DNA of 64,000 bases from Streptomyces sp. NBC_00620. Its GTDB lineage: Bacteria > Actinomycetota > Actinomycetes > Streptomycetales > Streptomycetaceae. The notes beneath the pieces were generated by a model. That model made no database searches. It worked only from the letters and a program-made list of their open reading frames with translations, and was not told the DNA's origin. The position numbers and the translations under genes were made by a program. The stretch is from positions 744,001 through 808,000 of the forward strand of contig NZ_JAPENY010000003.1 of NCBI RefSeq assembly GCF_026341825.1. Direction: 5' to 3'. Of this stretch, positions 42,048-49,898 are shown piece by piece; the stretch's first letter is position 1; the number at the start of each line of letters is the position of its first letter.

Positions 42048-43217
42048 ATGCCAATTTCCGCCAGAAGAAGCCTTGTTGCGGGACTGAGCGCCTCGCTCCT
42101 TCTCGCCGCCACCGGCTGCGGAGCCGGCGCCACCACCGCCGCCGGTTCGTCCACCGACCTCAAGCCTGCTCCCGCCGCTCAGCGCCTCGACAAGGTCTGC
42201 CCCGCCACCGTCGTCGTCCAGGCCGACTGGGAGCCCGAGGCCGAACACGGTCCGGTCTACAACCTCGTCGGCCCCGGCTACACCGTCGACACCGACAAGA
42301 AGCGGGTCACCGGCCCCCTCGTCATCGGCGGCAAGGACACCGGCGTCAAGATCCAGGTACGGGCGGGCGGTTCGGCCGTCGGATACCAGACCCCCGCCTC
42401 GCAGATGTACATCGACCAGTCCATCACCCTCGGCATGGTCACCACCGACAGCGCCATCCAGTCAGCGGGCAAGCAGCCCGTCACCGCCGTCGCCGCGCTG
42501 ATGAAGAAGAGCCCGCAGGTCCTGATGTGGGACCCCGAGACCCACCCGGACTGGAAGACCGTCGCCGACATCGGCAAGAGCGGCGCCAAGGTCGTGTACC
42601 GCGACGGCGAGGTCTTCGCCCCGATGCTGGTGGCGAAGGGTCTCATCAAGAAGAGCCAGCTGGACGGGAGTTACGACAGCGCCCCGTCCCGCTTCGTCGC
42701 CGACCCCTCCATCGCGCAGCAGGGCTTCGCGACCGCGGAACCGTACATCTACGAGCACGAGGTCACCGCCTGGAAGAAGCCGGTCAAGTACCAGCTGCTG
42801 GCCGATGTCGGCTACACCGTCTACCCGGAGGCACTCTCCGTCCGCACCGGTGCACTGAAGAAGCTCAGCCCCTGCCTCAAGAAGCTGGTTCCCGTCATCC
42901 AGCAGTCGGCCGCCGACTTCGCCGCCGCACCGGACACCGCGGTCACGCTCATCGACGACATCGTCAAGCAGTACGCCACGAGTTGGGTCTACTCCAAGGG
43001 CACCGGCCAGTACGCCGCCAAGGAGATGGTCGAGCTCGGCATCCTCGGCAACGAGGCCGACGGATCGATCGCGAGCTTCGACAAGACGCGGGTGACCGAC
43101 TCCCTGAAGACCTTCGGGCCGATCCTCACCGAGAGCGGCGTCAAGATCCCGGCCGGGCTCAGCGCCGAAGACCTGATGACCAACGAATTCATCGACACCA
43201 AGATCGGAATGAAGTGA
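42048..43217 (+). CDS. ABC transporter substrate-binding lipoprotein (NMT1/ThiY-like)
   Basis: A 389-residue lipoprotein with signal RRSLVAGLSASLLLAATGC (lipobox ATGC, Cys about 24). The mature part begins VVVQADWEPEAEHGPVYNLVG and contains an AVAALMKKSPQVLMWDP segment, DIGKSGAKVVYRDGEVFAPMLV, and two-lobe binding-protein features of the sulfonate/pyrimidine (NMT1) class. The ligand is unknown; the hydrolases downstream suggest a small N-containing ring compound. The gene follows 180 bp after the permease, the gap holding the dispersed repeat, and its stop overlaps the next start (TGATG). Confidence 0.86.
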   Translation: MPISARRSLVAGLSASLLLAATGCGAGATTAAGSSTDLKPAPAAQRLDKVCPATVVVQADWEPEAEHGPVYNLVGPGYTVDTDKKRVTGPLVIGGKDTGVKIQVRAGGSAVGYQTPASQMYIDQSITLGMVTTDSAIQSAGKQPVTAVAALMKKSPQVLMWDPETHPDWKTVADIGKSGAKVVYRDGEVFAPMLVAKGLIKKSQLDGSYDSAPSRFVADPSIAQQGFATAEPYIYEHEVTAWKKPVKYQLLADVGYTVYPEALSVRTGALKKLSPCLKKLVPVIQQSAADFAAAPDTAVTLIDDIVKQYATSWVYSKGTGQYAAKEMVELGILGNEADGSIASFDKTRVTDSLKTFGPILTESGVKIPAGLSAEDLMTNEFIDTKIGMK

Positions 43218-44614
43218 TGGCCGTCGACCCCAAGGGCACGACCCTGTCCGCCGCCGAACTGCGCCGGATGACCGAACTGGTCGCGGACGAGGCGGTATTG
43301 GACGCCGGAGGAAGTACCACGCACCGCACCCCCGGCATCGACGAATTCTGTACAGAGGCCGCCGCACTCCTGGGTGAGGATGCCGTCGTACGCGAGGACT
43401 CCGCCCTCGACAAGGCGTCCCGCGACTGGGCGCACATGTCGCCGATCCTCGCCGCCAAGCTCCCCGCCGGCCGCGCCGAGGTGGTGCTTCGCCCGTCGTC
43501 GTACGAGCAGATCCAGCCCCTCGTCGCCCTCGCCCACCGCCTGCGCATCCCGCTCACCCCGCGCGGCAAGGGCACCGGCAACTACGGCCAGGCGATCCCG
43601 CTGCACGGCGGCGCAGTCCTCGACCTCACCGGATGCGGACGCGTCCTGGGCGCGGGCGACGGGTGGATCAGGGCCGAGGCGGGCGCGAAGATGTCCGACC
43701 TGGAGGTGCATGCGCGCACGCTGGGCCAGGAGCTGTGGATGTTCCCCTCCACCTTCGGGACATCGCTCGGCGGCTTCCTCTGCGGCGGGAACGGCGGCAC
43801 GGGATCGCTCGCCAACGGCACCAACGGGGACGGTTTCGTACGGGAGTTGACCGTCGTCCCGTGCACAGCGGAGGCCGAGCCCTTCACCGTACGCGGCGAG
43901 GAAGCCCTCCCGTACATCCACGCCTACGGCACCACCGGCATCACCGCGACCGCGACTGTCGCCCTCCAGCCGGCCCGGGACTGGACCGGCCTCTTCGCCT
44001 CCTTCGACACCTGGACCGCCGCCACCGCAGCGCTCTCCGACCTCGTACGCCTGGAGCCCGCCCCGCGCCTGGTCTCCCTCGACGAGCCCGGCCTCGTCGA
44101 GACCTTCGAGGCCGACCCGGCCCTCGACCCGGTCGCACTGAGCGTCCGCGCGATCATCGAGGAGCGGGCCGAGGACGACGCCCGGGCGATCATCGAGAAG
44201 CACGGCGGCCGGGTGACCGAGGTACGTCCCGCGCCGCGCGGTCCCGCCCTCATCTCCTCGCTCTCCTTCAACCACCCCACGTACCACCTGATGAAGGCCC
44301 AGGACGGCTACTTCCACCTGGAGATCGGCGGCGACGTACTGCTCGGCGACCCGGCGGCGGTCAAGGCCGTCTTCCCCGGGACGGTGCTGCACCTGGAGGG
44401 GATGCGCTCGGGGACCGTCGGCATGCTGATGGCGCACTACCAGGACGAAGCCACCGTGTACGAGGGGATCGCCGCCCTGGAGGCCTTGGGTGTCGGCATC
44501 CATGACGTCCACAACTGGTACGTCGACCGGCGCCTCGACCTCGTCCGTGCCACCGCCCGCACCGCCGACCCGCTGGGGCTGCTCAACCCCGGCCACCTCC
44601 TGGGAGCGCGCTGA
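43217..44614 (+). CDS. FAD-binding oxidase (PCMH/GlcD-like)
   Basis: A 465-residue flavoprotein of the VAO/PCMH superfamily. The FAD-binding region is clear: VVLRPSSYEQIQPLVALAHR, TPRGKGTGNYGQAI, GTSLGGFLCGGNGGTGSLANG; the C-terminal part ends VHNWYVDRRLDLV and DPLGLLNPGHLLG, a GlcD/cytokinin-oxidase-like finish. It likely oxidises a C-H or C-N bond of the imported compound or an intermediate. ATG 43217 is coupled to the upstream stop; a much longer open frame upstream overlaps the binding-protein gene out of phase and is not real. Confidence 0.88.
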   Translation: MAVDPKGTTLSAAELRRMTELVADEAVLDAGGSTTHRTPGIDEFCTEAAALLGEDAVVREDSALDKASRDWAHMSPILAAKLPAGRAEVVLRPSSYEQIQPLVALAHRLRIPLTPRGKGTGNYGQAIPLHGGAVLDLTGCGRVLGAGDGWIRAEAGAKMSDLEVHARTLGQELWMFPSTFGTSLGGFLCGGNGGTGSLANGTNGDGFVRELTVVPCTAEAEPFTVRGEEALPYIHAYGTTGITATATVALQPARDWTGLFASFDTWTAATAALSDLVRLEPAPRLVSLDEPGLVETFEADPALDPVALSVRAIIEERAEDDARAIIEKHGGRVTEVRPAPRGPALISSLSFNHPTYHLMKAQDGYFHLEIGGDVLLGDPAAVKAVFPGTVLHLEGMRSGTVGMLMAHYQDEATVYEGIAALEALGVGIHDVHNWYVDRRLDLVRATARTADPLGLLNPGHLLGAR

Positions 44615-44616
44615 CC

Positions 44617-45390
44617 ATGGCCTTCACCCGCTTCACCGACCTCAGCGGACCGTCGGTCACCGACCTGTCCGCCGACACCGTGGCCGTCCTTCCCGTCGGC
44701 GCGATCGAACAGCACGGACCCCATCTTCCCGTCGCCACCGACTACTTCATGGCCGAGGCGATAGCGGAGGGCGCTGCCCTGGCCGCCTCCGACAGCTGCG
44801 ACATCACGCTGCTGCCGGGCCTCGCCTACGCCAAGTCCGACGAACACGCCTGGTCGCCGGGGACGCTGTGGCTCAGCGCCTCGACGCTCTTCGCGGTACT
44901 GGACGACCTCGGGCGATCCCTCGCCAAGGGCCCGGTCCGGCGGCTCGCGTTCCTCAACGCACACGGCGGCAACAGCGCGCTGCTGGGAGTCGCTCTGCGT
45001 GAACTACGCACCAAGTACGGCCTGTTCACCTTCCTGCTGCACGCCGCGCTCCCCGCGGACCAGGGCGGCGCGTCCCCGTCCGGCGAGCTGGGTCTGGGGG
45101 TGCACGGCGGGCGACACGAGACCGCGGCGATGCTCCACCTCCACCCGGAGACGGTGGACATGTCGCTGGCCGAGCGGAGTGTCCCCGAGCACCTGACCGC
45201 CTACGAGCACATCGGCTTCGGCAAGTCCGTCTCCTTCGGCTGGACGAGCGACGACTTCGGTACGGGCAACGGTGTCATCGGCGACCCGACCGGAGCCACC
45301 CCCGAACTCGGCCGCAAGCTCGTCGACACCGCCATCGCCGACAACGCGGCCGCACTGCGCGAATGCGCCCGCTTCCTGCCTTCCGCCTGA
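44617..45390 (+). CDS. Creatininase family amidohydrolase
   Basis: A 257-residue creatininase-fold protein. The metal ligands are at expected places: VGAIEQHGPHLPVATDY (Glu, His, Asp), NAHGGNSALLG (His) and GVHGGRHETAAML (Glu). Family members hydrolyse cyclic amides (creatinine) or formamide intermediates such as FAPy in riboflavin and F420 biosynthesis. In a catabolic block a ring-opening of a cyclic amide is most likely. It starts 2 bp after the FAD oxidase stop. Confidence 0.88.
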   Translation: MAFTRFTDLSGPSVTDLSADTVAVLPVGAIEQHGPHLPVATDYFMAEAIAEGAALAASDSCDITLLPGLAYAKSDEHAWSPGTLWLSASTLFAVLDDLGRSLAKGPVRRLAFLNAHGGNSALLGVALRELRTKYGLFTFLLHAALPADQGGASPSGELGLGVHGGRHETAAMLHLHPETVDMSLAERSVPEHLTAYEHIGFGKSVSFGWTSDDFGTGNGVIGDPTGATPELGRKLVDTAIADNAAALRECARFLPSA

Positions 45391-45396
45391 CCCTCA

Positions 45397-45439
45397 TCTC
45401 CTGACCGCCTTCTCCTGAACGCCTTCTTCCTGACCGCCT
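45397..45439. repeat. 14-bp tandem repeat, three copies
   Basis: The unit TCTCCTGACCGCCT repeats at 45397-45410 and 45411-45424 (one change) and 45425-45439 (one inserted T). It fills most of the 68-bp gap after the creatininase gene. Likely slippage-derived. Confidence 0.65.
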
Positions 45440-45458
45440 GACGTCGAGGACACCCGCC

Positions 45459-45887
45459 ATGGCCATCCCCCCGCTCCACAAGCCGCTCAGCGAGATCACC
45501 GCCCACCACATCACCGCAGGCGACACGGTCAAACTCGCCGTCCTCACCGGACCGGCCGACGGCTCACCGACCACCGTCGTCTTCGAGGTGTGGGAGCCGG
45601 GCGGCGCCCAGCCGCTCAACTGGCACCCCGAGTCCGTGGAGACCTTCGTGGTACTCGCGGGCGAGGGCCGGGCGGTCAGCGACGAGCACGAACACGACCT
45701 CGCACCCGGCGACGTGCTGGTCCTGCCCGTCGGATCCAAGCACCGGATCACCAACACCTCGGCCACCGAGCGGCTCTACACCCTCACGATCATGTCCCCC
45801 GACGAGGGCTTCGCCGACCTGATCCAGCGCGGCCCCTTCGCGGTGCTCGACGACGCGGACCTGGCCGTCCTCGGAGCCGCCCGATGA
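45459..45887 (+). CDS. Cupin domain protein
   Basis: A 142-residue single-domain cupin. Motif 1 appears as LNWHPESVETFVVLAGEGRA and motif 2 as LAPGDVLVLPVGSKHRITN, with one His in each motif and a Glu in the first. It could bind a metal and act as a small isomerase or dioxygenase-like enzyme, or only bind a ligand. Its stop overlaps the amidase start (ATGA, 45884-45887). Confidence 0.85.
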   Translation: MAIPPLHKPLSEITAHHITAGDTVKLAVLTGPADGSPTTVVFEVWEPGGAQPLNWHPESVETFVVLAGEGRAVSDEHEHDLAPGDVLVLPVGSKHRITNTSATERLYTLTIMSPDEGFADLIQRGPFAVLDDADLAVLGAAR

Positions 45888-47407
45888 GCGAACTCCTCGA
45901 CGCCTTCTGGTCGTACGAACAGGCCCTCGGCGCCAATGACTTGGTGGGTCTCGACCACTGGTTCCTGGACGCCCCGGACACGGTGCGCGCCGAGGGCTCA
46001 ATGGTGCTGACTGGACACGCGGCCATCTCGGACTTCCGCCGCGACCGCAGCGGGGGAGCCCCGGTCCGTATGGTCGAGCGCGTCCATGAGGTGCGGATCG
46101 CCGAGGACGTCGCCGTACTGACCGCCGAAACACTGCGGGCCGGCGGGACGCGCGGGATACAGACTCAGGTGTGGCGACTGACGGACGAGGGCTGGCGGAT
46201 CGCGGCCGCGCACGTCAGCACGGTGCCGGGCCCGATGGCGGAGGAGGTTCAGGACCCCGCGGTGTGGCGGGTCGTGGGCGAGCCGCTGGTCGCCGGGGCG
46301 GAGGCGGGGCCGCTCGCCGGTGTACGTACTGCCGTCAAGGACCTCTTCGCCGTTGCCGGACAGCGGATCGGCGGGGGCAACCCGCAGTGGCTGGCCGAAG
46401 CGCCGGTGGAGCTCCAACACGCCGACGCTGTACGGGAATTGCTCAGCGCCGGCGCCCAGCTCGCCGGGATCGTCCAGACCGACGAACTCGCCTTCAGTCT
46501 CGCCGGGACCAACATCCACTACGGCACCCCCGTCAACCCCGCCGCCCCCGGCCGGATCACCGGCGGCTCCAGCAGCGGTCCGGCGGCGGCGGTCGCCCGC
46601 GGTTGGGCGGATCTGGGGCTGGCCACGGACACCGCGGGCTCGATCCGGGTCCCCGCCTCCTACTGCGGCCTCTACGGCTGGCGCCCCACCCACGGAGTCG
46701 TCCCCACCGGCGGCCTGCTCCCGCTGGCCCCGTCCTTCGACACGGCTGGACTGCTTGCCCGGGACCCGGACCTGCTGCGTACAGCGGCGAAGGTGCTCCT
46801 GCCCCGGGACGACGAATCCCCGATGACCACGCTTCTGGTCGACGACGCCCTCACCGCGCTCGCCGAACCCGAGGTCCAGGCATCCTTCGAGGCGGCATGC
46901 CGGGCACTCTCCCTCCGCACCGGCCTGGAGCTCGTCCGGACCGACACCGGCATGGCCCCACACCTGGAGGAGTGGTTGCCCGCCTTCCGTACCGTCCAGG
47001 CGGCCGAGGCATGGACCGCGCACGGGGCGTGGATCGAGAAGCACCCGGGCACGCTGGGGGCCGACATCGAGGCCCGGTTCGCCGGGGGGAGCCAGGTCAC
47101 GGAGGGCGAACTGCGTGACGCCAACTCCGGGCTCCTGTCCGCCCGTTCGGTCATCGTCGAAGCCCTCCCGCCCGGCACCGCGCTCCTTCTCCCCGCCACG
47201 AGCAGCCCAGCTCCCCGCGCCGATGCGACACCGGCCGAGGTCGACACCGTACGAGCCGCAACCCTCCGCCTCACCTGCATTGCCTCGCTCGCCGGGCTGC
47301 CCGCCGTCACCATGCCCCGGCTGCGGGTCCGCGACCTCCCGGTCGGCCTCTGCGCGATCGGCGCACCGGGCACGGACCACGCCCTCCTGGAGCTGACCCA
47401 TGCTTGA
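45884..47407 (+). CDS. Fusion of AtzH-like (DUF3225) domain and amidase-signature enzyme
   Basis: A 507-residue two-part protein. Residues 1-125 form an NTF2-like AtzH/DUF3225 domain (FWSYEQALGANDLVGLDHWF, TQVWRLTDEGWRIAAAHVST). Residues 135-507 are an amidase-signature hydrolase with Lys152 (VKDLFAV), cis-Ser229 (ITGGSSSGP) and nucleophile Ser253 (DTAGSIRVPA). In Pseudomonas ADP the cyanuric-acid pathway uses separate AtzH and the amidase AtzE on urea-derived acids, so the fusion suggests consecutive steps on a carboxy-urea or similar amide. It is coupled to the cupin and isochorismatase genes. Confidence 0.87.
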   Translation: MSELLDAFWSYEQALGANDLVGLDHWFLDAPDTVRAEGSMVLTGHAAISDFRRDRSGGAPVRMVERVHEVRIAEDVAVLTAETLRAGGTRGIQTQVWRLTDEGWRIAAAHVSTVPGPMAEEVQDPAVWRVVGEPLVAGAEAGPLAGVRTAVKDLFAVAGQRIGGGNPQWLAEAPVELQHADAVRELLSAGAQLAGIVQTDELAFSLAGTNIHYGTPVNPAAPGRITGGSSSGPAAAVARGWADLGLATDTAGSIRVPASYCGLYGWRPTHGVVPTGGLLPLAPSFDTAGLLARDPDLLRTAAKVLLPRDDESPMTTLLVDDALTALAEPEVQASFEAACRALSLRTGLELVRTDTGMAPHLEEWLPAFRTVQAAEAWTAHGAWIEKHPGTLGADIEARFAGGSQVTEGELRDANSGLLSARSVIVEALPPGTALLLPATSSPAPRADATPAEVDTVRAATLRLTCIASLAGLPAVTMPRLRVRDLPVGLCAIGAPGTDHALLELTHA

Positions 47408-48152
47408 AATCGGCCCCAACTCCCGCAACTCCTGGCGCGCGGACGCCAAGCACGTCGACCTTCGTCGCCCGCAACGCCCGGCCCGCCCCGTGACCGTGGA
47501 GGCTCAGCCCCAGATCCTGACGCTCGACCTGGCCAGGACGGCGATCGTCGTCATCGACATGCAGAACGACTTCTGCTCGCCCGACGGCTGGCTGGCCTCG
47601 ATCGGCGTGGACGTGTCCCCGGCCCGCACCCCCATCCCCGTACTCCAGCGGCTCCTCCCCGTACTCCGGGCGGCCGACATCCCCGTCGTCTGGCTCAACT
47701 GGGGCAACCGCCCCGACCGCGCGAACCTCCCACCCGGTGTCCTCCACGTCTACGACCAGGATGGAACCGGAGGCGGCCTCGGCTCCCAACTACCCACCGG
47801 GGCAAGGGTCCTGGAATGCGACAGCGCGTCCGCCGACATCACCGCACCCCTCTTCGCGGCACCCGGCGACCTGCACATCGCCAAGTACCGCATGAGCGGC
47901 TTCCAGGACACCGAACTCGACAGCGTCCTGCGCAATCTCCGCGCCGACACGCTCCTGTTCGCCGGAGTGAACGCCGACCAGTGTGTCCTCGCCACCCTCA
48001 TGGACGCGGCGAGCCTCGGCTACGACGTGCTGATGCTTCAGGACGCGGTGGCCACCACCTCACCCGCGTACTGCATGGACGCCACCGTCTACAACGTTCG
48101 CCAGTGCTTCGGCTTCACCCTCACCGCCGCCGACCTCCAGGAAGCCCTGTGA
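47400..48152 (+). CDS. Isochorismatase-family cysteine hydrolase
   Basis: A 250-residue cysteine amidohydrolase with triad Asp53 (VIDMQNDFCS), Lys162 (AKYRMSGF) and Cys195 (NADQCV), followed by the LMDAASLGYDVLMLQDAVAT strand-helix. The N-terminus is extended by about 40 residues, as in RutB (ureidoacrylate amidohydrolase). Biuret, N-carbamoylsarcosine and ureidoacrylate hydrolases share this fold. It would release ammonia and CO2 from a carbamoyl product. ATG 47400 overlaps the amidase end by 8 bp and its stop overlaps the next GTG. Confidence 0.9.
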   Translation: MLEIGPNSRNSWRADAKHVDLRRPQRPARPVTVEAQPQILTLDLARTAIVVIDMQNDFCSPDGWLASIGVDVSPARTPIPVLQRLLPVLRAADIPVVWLNWGNRPDRANLPPGVLHVYDQDGTGGGLGSQLPTGARVLECDSASADITAPLFAAPGDLHIAKYRMSGFQDTELDSVLRNLRADTLLFAGVNADQCVLATLMDAASLGYDVLMLQDAVATTSPAYCMDATVYNVRQCFGFTLTAADLQEAL

Positions 48153-49204
48153 CGCTCCTCCAACCCCACTGCGGCCCCGTCGACGGCGACCACTACCTCC
48201 CCGCCGACCCAGCCGCCGTGCACTGGGGTCTGCTCCCCAACGCCCGCTCCAAGCCGGCCCTTTCGGTCCCTTCTGGCGCGAGCGTCAGCCTCGACACCAT
48301 CAGCCACGAGGGCATCCTCGCCGACCAGGGGCGAGACCCGGCCGCCTTCTTCGCCGCGTCCGGCATCCACGGCATCCTTCACGACACGGCCGAACTCGCC
48401 GCTTCCACCCGACTTCACGACCCCGCCGTCCACGGCCCGCACGTGGTCACAGGACCCGTCCACATCCAGGGGGCCGAGCCCGGCGACGTACTCGAAGTGG
48501 AAGTCCTGCGCCTGCGCCGCCGCGCCCCCTACGGAGTGATCAGCAACCGCCACGGCAAGGGCGCGCTCCCCGGCGAATACCCTCAGGGCCCCGACCCGGT
48601 CAGCCTGGTCGCCACCGTCGACGACGACGGCCGTGGCCGCCTCCCCGTGGGCGACGGTCGCGACATCCGCTTCCCGCTCCGCCCCTTCCTCGGCATCATG
48701 GGCACCGCTCCCGCAACCGTTGCCCCGGTCCACTCGGTGCCTCCCGGCCCGCACGGAGGTAATCTCGACGTACGCCACCTCGGCGTCGGCGCCCGCCTCT
48801 TCCTGCCCGTCGCCGTCGAGGGCGCCCTCTTCTACGCCGGCGACCCGCACTTCTCCCAGGGCGACGGCGAAGTGGCCCTCACCGCCTTCGAAGCCCCGCT
48901 GCGCGCGACCCTCCGCCTCACCGTCCACCGCGACCCCGCCCTGCGCCGACTCGCCTCCCGCCTGCGCGCCCCCTTCGCAGAGACCGACACCGAGCACATC
49001 GTCATGGGCCTGGACACCGACCTCGACGAGGCAATGCGCCATGCCGTACGCGACGCCCTCACCCTCCTCGACGAGCGCTTCTCCGTTCCCGGACCGGTGG
49101 CCCTCGCCTACCTCAGCTCGGCCGCCGACTTCCAGGTCTCCCAGGTGGTCGACATCGTCAAGGGCGTCCACTGCCGCATTTCCAAGGCGGACCTGACCTT
49201 CTGA
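48149..49204 (+). CDS. Acetamidase/formamidase family protein
   Basis: A 351-residue FmdA/AmdA-type amidase. Family landmarks are VTGPVHIQGAEPGDVLEVEVL, SVPPGPHGGNLDVRHLGVG and FYAGDPHFSQGDGEVALTAFE, which build the zinc and substrate site. These enzymes hydrolyse short amides such as formamide or acetamide. As last gene of the block it probably removes a small amide released upstream. GTG 48149 is coupled to the previous stop. Its last 47 bp overlap the tail of the convergent ThuA gene. Confidence 0.87.
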   Translation: MTLLQPHCGPVDGDHYLPADPAAVHWGLLPNARSKPALSVPSGASVSLDTISHEGILADQGRDPAAFFAASGIHGILHDTAELAASTRLHDPAVHGPHVVTGPVHIQGAEPGDVLEVEVLRLRRRAPYGVISNRHGKGALPGEYPQGPDPVSLVATVDDDGRGRLPVGDGRDIRFPLRPFLGIMGTAPATVAPVHSVPPGPHGGNLDVRHLGVGARLFLPVAVEGALFYAGDPHFSQGDGEVALTAFEAPLRATLRLTVHRDPALRRLASRLRAPFAETDTEHIVMGLDTDLDEAMRHAVRDALTLLDERFSVPGPVALAYLSSAADFQVSQVVDIVKGVHCRISKADLTF

Positions 49205-49874
49205 CGCCGGGTGGGGACCCAACATCGCCCTCCGGCCAGGCGGCCGCCCATTGCAGGGCACCGAGGAGATGCGCCCTGAAGGCTGGATCGGCGTAGGCCT
49301 CGGGCGCATGGCCGAGTGCGGTGTAGAAGCTGCGCCCGCGGCCGTGGTGCCGGTACCAGACGAGGGGGTGGTCGGCCCCCATGCCGCCGCCGGTGTAGGT
49401 CGTCTCGTCCACGGTGGCCAGCACCGTGACGTCGCGGGGCGGCGCCCTGAAGTCGTACCACTCGTCGGTCCAGTGCCACTGCCGCGGAAGGTGTGCGGTG
49501 GCCGGGTGCGAGCGGTCGACCGTGACGACGGCAGGCTGCACCGGCGGATGCCCGGCGAACCGGGCGCCGAGGAGTTCACCGTAGGCGGGCCACTCGTACT
49601 CGGTGCAGGCGGCGGAGTGGACCCCCAGGAATCCTCCACCTCCCGCGACGTGTTCCAACAGCGCCGACCGGCCCGGTTCGTCGAGGACCTCGCCGCTGGT
49701 CGACAGGAACACGACGGCGTCGTAGCCGTCCAGGGAGCGCAGGGGCTCCTCGGTGGCGTGGACCACGAACCCGTGTTCGGCGCCCAGTCCACGGAAGGCG
49801 GCCACGCCGGCGGGTATGGAAACGTGCCGGTACGCGGCGGTCGCCGTGTACACGAGGATCTGGCGGTCAGACAT
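49158..49874 (-). CDS. ThuA domain protein
   Basis: A 238-residue ThuA/glutamine-amidotransferase-like protein: ILVYTATAAYRHVSIPAG, YDAVVFLSTSGEVLD, GGGFLGVHSAACTEYEW, the HPATAHLPRQWHWTDEWYDF motif and MGADHPLVWYRHHGRGRSFYTALGH. ThuA-like domains recur in sugar-utilisation loci and a keto-sugar dehydrogenase or isomerase role has been proposed. The fold ends near LLGALQWAAAW (about 213); the last 25 residues are low-complexity and overlap the acetamidase gene. It lies 24 bp after the DUF2264 gene on the same strand. Confidence 0.87.
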   Translation of the reverse strand: MSDRQILVYTATAAYRHVSIPAGVAAFRGLGAEHGFVVHATEEPLRSLDGYDAVVFLSTSGEVLDEPGRSALLEHVAGGGGFLGVHSAACTEYEWPAYGELLGARFAGHPPVQPAVVTVDRSHPATAHLPRQWHWTDEWYDFRAPPRDVTVLATVDETTYTGGGMGADHPLVWYRHHGRGRSFYTALGHAPEAYADPAFRAHLLGALQWAAAWPEGDVGSPPGVRRSGPPWKCGSGRP

Positions 49875-49898
49875 GCGTGCTCCGGTGCGAGGAGGGAT

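Noticed and set aside
41894..43216. Upstream extension of the FAD oxidase frame to 906 codons
   Set aside because: It overlaps the binding-protein gene out of phase and is extremely Arg-rich. The coupled ATG at 43217 is the natural start.
36721..49204. Assignment as a cyanuric acid, Rut pyrimidine or creatinine pathway
   Set aside because: AtzD, RutA and creatinase/sarcosine oxidase homologues are absent. The resemblance is limited to individual folds.
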